A program made the position numbers and the translations under genes. From Phaseolus vulgaris (lineage: Eukaryota > Streptophyta > Magnoliopsida > Fabales > Fabaceae): a DNA stretch of 64,000 nt. This document shows positions 1 to 10,930 of this stretch, in pieces. The notes below the pieces were generated by a model. The model saw nothing but the letters and a program-made list of their open reading frames with translations. It was not told where the DNA came from and did not search any database. Position 1 is the stretch's first letter. Every line of letters starts with the position of its first letter. The stretch spans positions 3,958,087 to 4,022,086 of the forward strand of contig NC_023755.2 in NCBI RefSeq assembly GCF_000499845.2. The letters are read 5' to 3'.

Positions 1-1490
1 GCTCTTTTCTCAGCATAAGTGGTCGTCAATGGTTAAGTCGGTTGTGAAGAGTGCACCCATGTTGAGTCTGAATGTTGAAATCGACATCATCTCGACCGAT
101 AGATGTTGTACAATTCACAACGGTTACCATGGCTCTAAGGGTGTTGAGTCTGATTTCTTCTTTGTATATGTTAATTTCTCTTACCTTCATATTTGTTTCC
201 TTTTCTATGACTTTATTATGGGTGTTTTGTAGATACTTAATGTTGTTCCACTTATTGTGCGACTTGTTAAGGTTGAACCCTTAGGGTTTTCTTCACTACT
301 ATAGCTCTCGGTTGATCGACCCAATAGGGTGACTTTCTCTTATTGGTCATTTGGGGTATTGCTTGTTCTCGTCATTAACTTCATCTTATAAGAATTTATA
401 AAGGTATATTTTTTTTAAGTGATTATAGAACCAATAATTTTTCATTTTTTTCTTTGATTCCAATAATAAGTCGAAATTTCCCTTTTATTGGACACAAAAA
501 CTTGTCAGTTAGCAATCATGTCAAGGTCATCCATGATTGTCGAGGACCGGGAGGTATTTAAGGTATGGGATCAACTACCGATGAAGTTGCCCACCTAAAA
601 GATCTTTGCCATATAATTCTCCCCACCAATGGATGGATCTTAACGATATGTGTAGTTGTTTTGCATTGGTTACTATTCGGTTTTAACTTTGTTGCACTTG
701 ATGTGAAGCTTGTATTGAAACAACTTTGTAATAACATCAACAAGAAAGGTGGGGAGGGTTCCGGAACTCCCAAGCAAGAGTTGATCGATCCGAGGTGAGT
801 CTCGATACCGGTACTTGACCTTATGCTCCTTCTATTGGGGATAAAAAGAAGAATAATCAAAGAGAGAAGTTTGGAAGAGCTTTAAGACCGCTAAAAAGGT
901 CGCCGAAGAGATCGCAACCTTTTCCAACGAGGGTCGGGCCAAACTCGGCTATTGCAATCCTTGGGAGCAATTTCAAGATTGTCAAGGGTGTTAACATTTC
1001 CTTGACACCGTCGAAAAAAGAGTTGTTGGCGTTAAGAGTCTCATTTCCAAATATTTCATGAACGCTCAGAGTGACTCACCTTTTTCTTTACGGATGTTGA
1101 CCAATGTGATGGAGGTTAGGTGGGGAGGTCGGCTTGTTACAAAGTAGATTATGAACTTAACTACCAGTGTGTTGAAACACTAGGAAGCGGGTGAACCTTT
1201 TAAGTGCCCAAACTTTATAGAATGTGGGAAAAACTATGCACACGATGACACCATCGATATGTATAAACTCATTTATGTTATATAAACGTGCTCATGTACT
1301 TTAAATCATCACATTTTCAACTTATATAGACCATCTAACCATATTACCATCTAACCATATTGATTAATTAAGCTATAATGACACTTCATACTCATGTTTA
1401 AAAATGTAGTAAGTCAACTAACAACATCATGTGTAAAAAGTCAAATAAAAAAAGAAGATAGGAGTTATAAAAAATTGATTATAAAAAACA
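1..1490. other. Unrecognised, probably decayed transposable-element sequence
   Basis: No gene can be supported here. The stretch is richer in G and C than the later intergenic DNA, especially at 540-1250, and looks like broken coding sequence. Reading + strand frames around 870-1140 gives Lys/Arg/Glu-rich peptide segments separated by stops, with no domain I recognise. From 1250 on it becomes AT-rich and leads into the upstream region of the LIN37-like gene. A decayed retroelement gag or transposase is possible but unproven. Confidence 0.4.
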
Positions 1491-1752
1491 ATAATATATA
1501 TATATATATTTATTTATTTTTTCTTTCCATAAAGAATCCACATGATATACCAAATTGAAACTGAGCTGTTATTAATTTTTCTTTCCCCTTTTCTTCCACA
1601 ATAATTAACAATTTCCTTTCCCTCCCTTTTTCCTCTCTCCAAACAAAAACCCAAACTTCCGCCACACTTCGCAGCTTCCTTTTCCCATCCACTCCCACAA
1701 CTCTTCAAAGATCACCGCCGCCACCACCACCGCCGCCACCACCACTATCACC
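1490..1752 (+). promoter_or_regulatory. Core promoter and 5' leader of the LIN37-like gene
   Basis: An alternating TA run (about 1494-1510) followed by TTTATTTATT is the only TATA-like element close to the start codon. The DNA after it is pyrimidine-rich (1560-1690), as is common in plant 5' leaders. A CCG/CCA triplet-rich stretch at about 1708-1752 runs directly into the ATG. The transcription start was not determined. I saw no clear E2F site (TTTSSCGC). Confidence 0.4.
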
Positions 1753-4700
1753 ATGCCTCTCGATCCCGCCGCTGCTACAACCACTGCATCGCGGCCTGTG
1801 TCGCCTCTCCCTCAGCCGCACCACCATTACTCTCCGCATCAACAAACCCTTCCAATTCGCGCTCCAGCGAACCCTCTCTCGGCCAAACCCCACGAACCGC
1901 ACTTTGCCTACCCGTTCGCGCCCAAAGGCGTCAGAGGCCACCCCGCCGTTGACCACGGGGTCGCCGGTGGCGCGTTCGCGCCTCCGGCTATGGTGTACGG
2001 CGTGAATCGCGGCATGCACTTGGATTACCTCAGTCATGCCTTGCACGTGACCAGGCCACTGCCTCACGTGCCGTTCGGGCACGTGGGTAACGCTGCTGCC
2101 ACACCCACTGCATCGCCTCCCGTTAAAAAGGTTTCCAATCTGAAGCCCTCTTTGCGTTTTTGTGAATTTTGTGAACGAGTGATGTGTATTAGAGTGAATA
2201 AATGTTGGTTATGTTTTTTCCTTTTTTTTGAGCTCCAGATTTTGTCCTGGTTAAATGATAGTAATAATTGGATTCAAATTGGTTTGAATTGAAGTGTATC
2301 TTTGGTGGTAATAAAATTATGCTGGATTTCTAATTGTTCCTTTGTTTTTTTGGTTGCTTTTCGTTTGGCTTTAGGCGGCGTCTCGGTCTGCGGTTTCTGA
2401 TATCAATGGCGGTAAAGATTCGAGTACCAGGTGAATTTTTTTTCATTAACACGTGGTGTATATATTGTTGTGTTTTTTTATTGGTTATGGAGCTGGGATT
2501 GATGATATCTCTGATTGGTTTCTCAGGGAAAAAATCAGAGAGGATACCTACATTGTTGTTAGAGATCGAAAAGTGAGTCTCTTTTTCTCTTTTGTTTACA
2601 TCCTTTGCAATGTAAACGTCTTACATTTTTGTTTATAATGAATCCATTGATTTGTTGTAGTTAAATTAAATTATGTGTGTTTAGTTACATTCTGAGAAAG
2701 GTAGGTGCTTTTAATCTTCTTTAAATACATTGGAATCTGCACTTTGTCTTTTGCCTACAACAGTATCTTTTACAGTTTCATTACATCTCTAGCATATGAT
2801 GTGCTTGTGAGTTCTAACCATATCGATACAAGTCCTACACTTATCCTGATTTTATTGTTTTAATTTCTTTATGAATTAAAGTCGTCTTTGGAAACTAGTT
2901 CCTAGATATATCTTTTCATATTCTCTTCTGTTCCCTCTCATACATATGTCTCCAAAGTTATTATAAATGAGATTCTAAGAAAGGGAAATTTACTCTCAAA
3001 TTCATTCTCTATTCTTTATTAGAGAACTTTGGCTTAGAAACTTCAGATTTAAAATTATTGGCTGCTTTCTCTCATACAACTTGTTTTAGCTATCTCAGAA
3101 ACACATGGTTTCAGCATTCTCTCTTCCTTAGAGCTTAACCTATAATAGAATTGGCTATTTACTTGTGTAGTTTATTGAAATTTGATAATATTACTAGCTA
3201 TACAAGGATTACTTTACTTTCGTTATTTTTACTGCAGTAGTTAATGTTAATATCTTAGCTTTATCCCTGGAGCTTTTTTTAGTTGTGGTAATTATTTTAT
3301 ATTTCATTTTTTAGGTAAGAATAACAGAGGATGCTTCTCTATATGCACTTTGTAGATCATGGTTGCGAAATGGTGTAAATGAAGAAAGCCAGGTTTGAAT
3401 AATATATTTGTACTCCCCCTTTTTAAGATTTGTAATCTGCTACTGATTTCAAGCGTGTGATGAAGACTGGAAAATATTCTCGTGTAATTCTGTCTTGTTG
3501 TTAAAGAAATGATACTAAATGCATGTATGTGTACTTTGATAATTTACATATTCCACGTCAACTTTTGCTGGACTTTTACTTTAATTCAACTTCCATTTTA
3601 ACTAAGGTTGACTTGAGAATGAATATTTTTGGTTGTAACTTTTCACATGTATAGCAAATATTTAATTTGAAACTAAATATAAGTGATTCTCACTACAGTT
3701 AAGTTTTTTCTGTCGAATTTGAATGAAATATTTTGATTTTTAAAAGCTGATCAGAATAATTAATTGATCTTAATTCTACGAAGAAGCATGATATCTTCTA
3801 TCATTTAACATCTTTGGAATGATAAATGATTGAATGGTTTTTTAGTAGAAGTTTGTAATCATTTATGCTTTTCCTGTGGGTTCTGCATTATTGAAAATCA
3901 AAGAGTAAGAGAGAGAATGGAACTGAATTTAAGTAATGTAATTGAATTATTTTATCTTAATCATCTTTAGAAAAAGAGAGTCTACTATATATAGATAAAC
4001 TATCAAACAGAGGTTCAATAGACTATCTGAACACAAAGACTGATAAGGGCCCAAGGCTTAATAGAGAAAGTAGACAAATACAGTAAAGTAAAGAATACCT
4101 TCCACAAGCTCTGAAGGGGTGGGGGAGACAGCAGGATCAGCTACAGGGAGCTAGGTTCTCAACACAACAAACCTATTGGGGGAGAGGGCGTTCTTGAGAA
4201 TGTAAGCACACTAATGTGCTGTAGGGATATGTAGTGCTTGAAGTTGTTTGCTAAGGGTATTTTCTCGAACAAAGAAAGGTCACGTTCCATGTGTTTGGTG
4301 TGAGCATGCAAAGAAGGATTATGAGCAAGAGCCATAGTACTGAGATTGTTGCAGTAGATGGTGTCTGTTATGTTCACAAGTCTTTTGAAAAATTTTCAAA
4401 AATTGTTTTTTTTAATTAGTAGACAATCCCCCTAGATCCTCACAAGTGTCTTACAAAAACGTTTTCAACGCAATTTAAAGCTCTATCCAACCCTCTTGTT
4501 CTTTTCAATTGGTTGAACTAACCTTTTGGGGTTAGTTCTTTGCAAAACAAGAGGAAAGATCTAACGCTTCAAATGGATAACGAAGGTCAATATGTCAACA
4601 ATAATGTTGTGAAAATTGTGAGTATACTCGCATACTTGTATAATTAAGCGATTTTGGAGAAGAGAGCGAGCTAACTCGCATGGCGAATCATCAACCGTGC

Positions 4701-7700
4701 GGATTAGAGCAAGTATGCAAGTAGATCGAAGGATCGATGGCTGTCACGATCCGTTACTCGGGATTAAAAAAAAACTTACCTAATGTTCTAAATGCCCAAT
4801 ACATGTTTCTTCTTTTGCTAGGGGCAGTAGGCAGCAAATCAGATCAAAACCCTAAAAACCAACTCTGAAACGAACCACATCCACATAAATCGCTACCACT
4901 CGCCTCTCGAATAGTGCTCACTGTTGGTTGTTCTCTTCGTAGATTGCTCTCAGTGCTACTCCTATTCGCCATTGCATGCGGTTGCGCTCACGCTTGGCAT
5001 CGCTTGTTGCTTGTTGTTGTTCGAGGTCGCGCTCGCCACTCGCCGTCGCGATTTCTGTTGCTCGTTGTTGTTGTTCCTCTCTCTTCTTCCGTTGTCGTTG
5101 TTCCTCTCTCTTGTTTCGTTTTATTGTTTTTGATTGTGCTTGCGAATCCTGTGTGGAAACATCGTATTTCTATTGATGGGAAAACAAGGAACGTAAAATA
5201 TAAATATTGTGAGAATGTATTAACAAGAGGGGTTTATAGATTAAAACACCATCTAGCAGGGACTTCAAAGGATATTGGAGCATGTATAACAGTTCAAAGG
5301 ATATTGCAGGTGGTTCGTGCGGTGGCTGCGGTGATTGCGGGTTCATTCAGGACTAAATGTAGTTATTTACTATTAATTTTTTTTTAATATGAAAAGTAAA
5401 CTCTTGCGAGTTTACAAGTCGAGTTTACGAAGTTCTCACGAGTCTACGTAGACTCGCGAGTTTGACAACCTTGGTCATTAGTGTAAATAAATTTGGTGCA
5501 TGTCCAAACCAGTTGACATGTGTCATGGGAGCATCAATTTGTTTTCCAGAGGATGAATACACAACTGGGCATCAATTTTACTCCACTTATGCTGATAAAT
5601 TTCAGCTGCAATTTCTTTAGTAGTGATGTGGCTTGAGGCAATGTTTGATGTCTAAGGCCCAAAGAATCCGTTAATACCATCAAACTTGTAGATAGCAGGG
5701 AGTCATAGTTGGTGAAAAATAGCAAAACACAAAATAACTAGCCAAATACAAAATAGCTTGCCAAACAAGGTTGGAATGGAAGAAAGACCACAAATCCAAA
5801 ACCAACACTATAGGGTCAGTTTGATTGCAAAATGGTCTATTGGAAAACTCACCAAACATGCCATACCATGCATGGTGGCAGTGAAAAATCAAGAGCAGGG
5901 TTTGGGTGCGTGAGTTGTCAAATAGAGTAGTGATTATCGGGGTTGGTCGTTGCACGACAAGCGACCGAGGGGTGGTTGTCATAGTTTGTGAAAAATAGTG
6001 AAACACAAAATAACTAGCCAAATACAAAATAGCCAGCCAAATAGGGTTAGAATGGAAGGACCACAAATCCAAAACCAAAACTATAGGGTTAGTCTGATCG
6101 CAAAATGATCTACTAGAAAACTCACCAAATATGTCATCATGCATGGTGAAAGTGAAAAATCAGGAGCAGCGTTTGGGTGTGTTAGTTGTCAAATGGAATA
6201 GTGATTATCAGGGTTGGTCGTTGCACAACAGGGTGATGTTCCTGGGGTGGTTGTCAACAGGAAAAAGCTCACATAGTTGTCGCAGTGAACAATGACACTA
6301 GCGGTGGTGAACAATTACACTAGCGGTGGTTAACAATGAAACAATGAACAATGAAAAAAGTACATGGTTTCTCTAAATTGAACTTATGAGCAATGGGCCC
6401 ATAGGCAAAACACAAATTAGGCTTCGTTTCTTGTTAGGTTCTTGATACCATATTGAGAAGAGAGAAACCGAGAAGGCATATCCTTATGTTTAGACTACAA
6501 TAGAGATAATCAATTTACAGGGACCGAACATAATTACAGAGTTTTCCTAGTTTAGGCTAATAACATAAATATCGAATCAATCTCATTGATCCCAATATCA
6601 TCAATTGATCCTAATATCATCAATTACTATATCTATGAGATTTTAACATACTTACAATATTCTAACAGTGGGGATGACTTGTATGCTTACCCGTGGTCTT
6701 AAAATTGGTTACAAATAGTGTGACAAATATGCAGGAATTTACTGGATTTTACTATCAATGACTTACTTTTGGAAGATGAATATTTTATGCATTTATTTAT
6801 TTCAATGTGCTATTTATTTATTTATCTTATGTTTCATTGTATTGGCAGCCGCAACAAAAAGATGTAATTAAGGCACTTCCTAAACCATTGCCTGCATATA
6901 TGGTGGCTGGTTATATATCAAACAAGAAAGAAGATGAAAAAATTGAAGATGAGCCGGAAGAGGTTAGCTTTTCTTCTAGTTAACTTCCTATTTTAAAGCA
7001 ATCAAATTTGCGAAACTGAAATCTTTATTTTCATCCAAAATAGTTATTTTGTTGACACAAGTTGTGTTGTTGCATAAGCTTTGCAGAATAGTATTGCTCT
7101 CAAGCAGATGTTTCTATTGACATTTTTGTTCTTTCACTTCAATTCTAGGTCAAGATTTCTATCCCATTAATCATATCATATTTGCTTTCAGAATGAACAA
7201 TCTGTTGAGAACTTGTTACCACAAGATTTATTAAAGAGACATATTAAACGGGCCAAAAAGGTTAAATTGCGGTATGTTTAACTTGTAGCCCTCCCTTTCA
7301 CCTTCTGGTTTATTTATTCATCATCTATGTTTGAGTTGTGGCAAGAACAGTACATGTCTAGTTGATAATGCATTATAAACTGTAGCATACAACCCAATAT
7401 AGTAGATTTGTGGTCAAACACCTTTTGAATTTGTGAGTCCATATGATTTGTTGTCAGAACATTGGAAGACTAAGTTGACAACAAGGTTGTAGAATTGTGA
7501 TATTACTCGTAAGATTGTTGGATCCTACGAGTTGGGGGTGGCTTCCAATGCTTTATTTAGCATAGGATAGCTGTGTCGGACCATAGGGAAATGCGCTAGC
7601 CTTTGGAGATTGTCATGTTCTAACAAGTTGAAGACCCAGAATTTGCAGGTCAGGTTGCACATCCCAATGTACAAAAAATCCATTTCATTAGTTTTTTCCA

Positions 7701-9140
7701 TTAACTCTTATTTTCAAGAGAAGCCTCTTTTATCCCACTCAGTTGACTTGTGACACCTTTCCTATCCCATACTCCACAAACCCTTCGCTGTTCTTTGTAT
7801 GGCACCCGTCGTTTCAATTTTTCATTTTCCCCCATTTTCGACATTTCTGTCTTGTTTCTTTTTCTTTTCTGTAACCTTGTCTCTAAGATCACTTTGTTTG
7901 TGTTTTGGTTGTTTTTAAAATCCACAATGGCTTGTTCTGGGCATTTTGAAATAATCTCTGATTTTGGTTTCTTTTTTAGCCCCCTCTTGTATAGTTTTTC
8001 TATCCATAATCTTTATCAAATATGAAATAGAGTTAAGATATTAATGACACAATACTACAAGATAAGTATCTAAATTATTGATATTACATACTCGAGTTAT
8101 TCTATTTTTAAATTATAATACACTTTCACATTATTATACTTGAGGGCAAGCCATGGTTTAATGGTAAAGTCACACACCTTGGTAACTAATTTCTCATGGG
8201 TTCAAGCTACGAAACAACTATTTTGCATATGCAAAGGTAAGGTTGGGTACAATGACCCTTACACCTTGCATGACTTTGGTACCAAGTTATGCTAGTCTTT
8301 ATATATACGTATGTGTGTATTGTAAATAGTGGATTATTAGTGTTAAACTTTGGGAAAGAGAGAAACATTAAACTAAAATTTTGTATTTTTGAGACAATGC
8401 AAGTGCTGTATTTATATCAAGAAAAAAAAATCAATATAATAAATATAGGAGATTTGGTATTTTCTAAGATATAATATGCAAATAAATAAAACATTCATAA
8501 TAATAGCGAACTGTTACGATTGCAGTGAATAATGATGGCAGGAAATAAACAAAAATTGAAAAACGTACATGGGTTTCTAGAAAGTTTACTCTTATAAGTA
8601 GTGGGAATAGGCAAAACACATTTGGGTTTCTTCTCGTTAGATTCTGATTGCATGTTTGAAAGGATGAGTGATAAAACAAGTCCCGGTGGATGATACGACT
8701 CATGTACCATGTTCAGAAGAGAGCAACCCCGAGAATGAAAATAATAAATTTCGTGTGTTGGATAAACACGATAATTAATGTATATTATAATGAAGAAGAA
8801 ATCTAGTAATAAGAGATAAAATCAATATTTAATATTGAGAAATATTGGTGAGGTATTTTCCATCCAAATGATATCACGTCTCCTTATTTAATGTAGTTCA
8901 ATCATGTGGCTTACAATTTGTGGATAGCATGGAACTATTTTCTTTTCTTTTTCTTTTTTGTGATATACCATGCTTTGCTTTAGGGTGAGATAAAAATATT
9001 AACAATGTTATTACTTTCCTTTTGCTGCACATAGATTAAGGGAAGAACGGTTACACCGTATCACAAAGTACAGAAGTAGGCTTAGGCTTTTGCTTCCTGC
9101 CACTGAACAGTGTAGAAATGACCCGGCTGCTGGGAACTGA
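1753..9140 (+). CDS. LIN37-like DREAM/MuvB complex subunit, seven exons, 285 aa
   Basis: Seven exons join in frame with GT..AG introns: 1753-2130, 2375-2430, 2527-2572, 3315-3392, 6849-6962, 7192-7271 and 9035-9140, ending in TGA. Residues 1-126 are rich in Pro, Ala and His and probably disordered. The conserved part starts near residue 145: REDTYIVVRDRK, then LYALCRSWLRNG (169-180), then LPKPLPAYMV. A basic C-terminal helix follows (LLKRHIKRAKKVKLRLREER). The charged segment before an LYxxCRxWxRN core matches what I know of LIN37, a MuvB-core subunit of the DREAM complex that represses cell-cycle genes in the nucleus. In Arabidopsis such proteins were first annotated as proline-rich or hydroxyproline-rich family proteins. 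The ATG follows a pyrimidine-rich leader and is the first in frame. The exon structure is secure; the LIN37 name rests on motif memory. Intron 4 is swollen to 3456 bp by transposons. Confidence 0.75.
3890..4380 (-). mobile_element. Ty1/copia 3' fragment (RNase H end plus probable LTR) in intron 4
   Basis: On the - strand, 4377-4159 reads through the end of a copia RNase H domain: IYCNNLSTMALAHNPSLHAH followed by TKHMERDL, the usual CDNxSxxxLxxNPxxHxRTKHIE region. Stops and frame changes follow, so it is dead. The DNA from about 4090 down to 3890 contains CTATATATAG and may be part of the 3' LTR. The fragment ends abruptly near 4380, where the rest of the element is missing. Confidence 0.7.
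4603..5474 (+). mobile_element. Decayed hAT-like DNA transposon with a BED zinc-finger exon
   Basis: In the + frame at about 5146-5290 the peptide reads VWKHRISIDGKTRNVKYKYC, then ENVLTRGVYRLKHHLAGTSK and DIGAC. That is the CxxC..RLKxHLAG layout of BED zinc fingers found at the start of plant hAT transposases. The N-terminal part of this frame is Leu/Val-rich and not recognisable. The right end (5461-5474) reads TTTGACAACCTTG after repeats of ACTCGCGAGT type. The left side near 4603-4635 has a diverged inverse match (TGTTGTGAAAATTGTGAGTA) and its own ACTCGCAT repeats. No catalytic DDE or dimerisation region remains. Confidence 0.55.
5702..6252. repeat. 276 bp direct tandem duplication, two copies
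   Basis: Unit 1 (5702-5977) and unit 2 (5978-6252) both begin GTCATAGTTxGTGAAAAATAG. They match along their length, including CAAAATAACTAGCCAAATAC and CACAAATCCAAAACCAA, with scattered substitutions and small indels. The - strand open frame across both copies (6144-5680) repeats its own peptide for this reason and shows no recognisable domain. The duplication lies inside the internal part of the LTR element described at 6433-6667. Confidence 0.85.
6433..6667 (-). mobile_element. LTR and primer-binding site of a copia-like non-autonomous element
   Basis: Read on the - strand, 6667-6451 begins TGTTAGAATATTG and ends CTTCTCAATA. It is followed at once (6450-6433) by TGGTATCAAGAACCTAAC, which has the form of a primer-binding site for initiator tRNA-Met. 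The internal region would run leftwards through the 276 bp tandem repeat. No gag or pol is readable there, so the element is non-autonomous or decayed. A related sequence lies at 8500-8745. Confidence 0.6.
8141..8300 (+). mobile_element. tRNA-derived SINE in intron 6 of the LIN37-like gene
   Basis: The sequence starts GAGGGCAAGCCATGG and contains an RNA polymerase III A box (TGGTTTAATGG, 8154-8164). A B box (GGTTCAAGCTA, 8199-8209) follows about 35 bp later, which is tRNA-like spacing. After the B box comes CATATGCAAAGGTAAGGTTG and GTACAATGACCC, a layout I associate with dicot SINEs. The 3' end is placed near 8300, before the AT-rich sequence. No clear target-site duplication was seen, so the ends are approximate. 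Confidence 0.7.
8500..8745 (-). repeat. Second copy of the LTR/leader repeat seen at 6255-6480
   Basis: The blocks GTACATGG, GGCAAAACACA, TTGGGTTTCTTCTCGTTAG and TACCATGTTCAGAAGAGAG occur in the same order as in 6335-6470. On the - strand this gives an LTR end followed by TGGTACATG, a mutated primer-binding site. An extra block at about 8652-8695 has no counterpart in the other copy. Both copies lie in introns of the same gene, in the same orientation. Confidence 0.6.
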
Positions 9141-10930
9141 CCTTGCTGACTTTACAGACATCAAGGTTTGCAGGACTCTAACAGACCGAACTTGATTCAA
9201 TATTGTATTTGTGGTTCATTGAAAACGTATTCCTTATAGTAGCAAATGTATAAAACTAACTGAAAATGGACAGATTTTTCAGCTTTTCTACACAATTTCT
9301 ACTTTGGGTGGTCTTTGACCAGAAAATTTGCAATAGTTAGAGGTTGAATGAATAGCGATGACTCAGAAGTCACTGTCTGCTTAGACCTCCGTTTGTTCTT
9401 GTGGGCTGATAGTTTGACCAACCTATTAAGGGTAGGTATGACTTGTCCCTATCTCCTAGGAAGATTATAAGTTATTTTTTTTGGAAGATAATGCATTTGG
9501 ATTAACTTGTTTTTGAAGAAAAATAATTTTAATAGCCGGATTCTTTTAATTCGAAAAACAGTCTTAATTAATCGGTTGCCAGATATGTAATATAAGCATT
9601 TAATGCCTGGCTCCAAGTCTCAAATTATTTAAGTGATTAAATTTCCATCAGATATTTGCATTTTATGGTTTGGTTAAAAGCATAATGCTTTTCACATTTT
9701 TTTTTTATCGAAATAGGACAAACAGAAAATGAGCTTCCCAATGTTGGGCTTTGGATGAATTGGTAGTGAAATTTTCCTACATCTCCATATTTTTTTTATT
9801 AATTCCAACCTTTTATATTTTTTTAAAATTTCAACCTCACAAATTATAAGTATAGGTTAAGATTTTCCGTTCTCTTACTTGTTTTAGGACTTTTCGGAGT
9901 GATACTTCCGAAAGGATTGTTGAATTCTTATGAAAATTATTTTTTGGGAGCAAGTGAAACTTTTGTAAGGTTGGTTTGAGTTTAAGTACTTAGTAGCCAC
10001 TTCATATTTTTGGAGGTAAAGGTCGAGAATCCTAAAGCGTAGGAAGAAAGAGTCCATTGTAATTTAGAGATATTCTATTATAAGATAGAAAAGGCTTTTG
10101 TTTTTGTATCCCATAATTGTAGTTTGAAATACAACCATTCCGACGAGTTTTGGTGGTGATTTAAAGTTGGGTAGCCTTTGGTAAGTGGAAAAGCTGTGAA
10201 TGAGTATGATGGGAGTTTTTGTTTGTTGTAATGGCTGCACCAGGTTTTCTGGATCATCGATTTCAAATTAGAGGTTTCCGACATTCTAGAAAGTATTTAT
10301 TAAAAGAAATTTGCTTAGAAGGTTATTTTTGACTTCGAAAAAGCACATTCTGAAGTAGTAATATTAATGTTCCAGAATAACTACTTTAGAAACTCTCCCG
10401 AAAAATAGAGAAAAAGATTTGTGATTTTTTCCTCTTGTTGTTATTGTTTGTCGAGGAAAACACATACCCTTAATTTTTTAGTCTGAATTTCTATCAATGT
10501 GAGTTTTTTCTTCTTGTTCTCATTGAAGGGTGTTTTCTCTTCTCTTCACACGCTACTTGTTCTGACCCCCTTTTTCGGTTATATGTGGCAAATTTTTCAA
10601 GCAAATGATTTTACCTTTAAAGACACAGATATTGAGGTTGGTGGCAATCCTTCATAGTTTGGTATTCCACCCCTTATCTAAATCTCTTTTTTTCACACTC
10701 CATACACACGTAAATCAGAATTGGGTTTTTGTTTCCCCATTTGTCACTTTTGCCCCTTTTTTGTGTATGGTGAAAAATTGAAGCTTGAAGAGCAATTTTA
10801 TTGTGTTATGTGATGTAGGGCCGAGATGTATGAGGGTCGAGGATCCTTGAACTTCAACGAGGCTCACTGGTGGAATAAAAAGGAACTTGTTTATTGAATG
10901 ATTAATCCCAAAATATGTTCTAAGAAAGGT
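9141..10930. other. 3' region of the LIN37-like gene, then unrecognised AT-rich DNA
   Basis: The first 250-300 bp after the stop probably form the 3' UTR and polyadenylation region; no strong AATAAA was picked out. From about 9430 the DNA is AT-rich and holds no gene I can support. Scattered phrases such as CTTCCGAAAGG (about 9925) and TTCCAGAATAACT (about 10370) resemble ones near 14640-14840, so old repeat remnants are likely. Confidence 0.35.

Noticed and set aside
1705..2082. 125-codon - frame opposite exon 1
   Set aside because: Shadow of the LIN37-like first exon; the + strand frame splices cleanly through seven exons.
4914..5387. 157-codon + frame as a host gene
   Set aside because: Its only recognisable part is the BED zinc finger of a hAT transposase; the first part is low-complexity.
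5680..6144. 154-codon frame on the - strand
   Set aside because: It spans the 276 bp tandem duplication, so its peptide simply repeats; no domain, and it lies in LTR-element sequence.
8154..8209. Functional tRNA gene
   Set aside because: A and B boxes are present but no acceptor stem or anticodon arm forms; the surrounding sequence fits a SINE.
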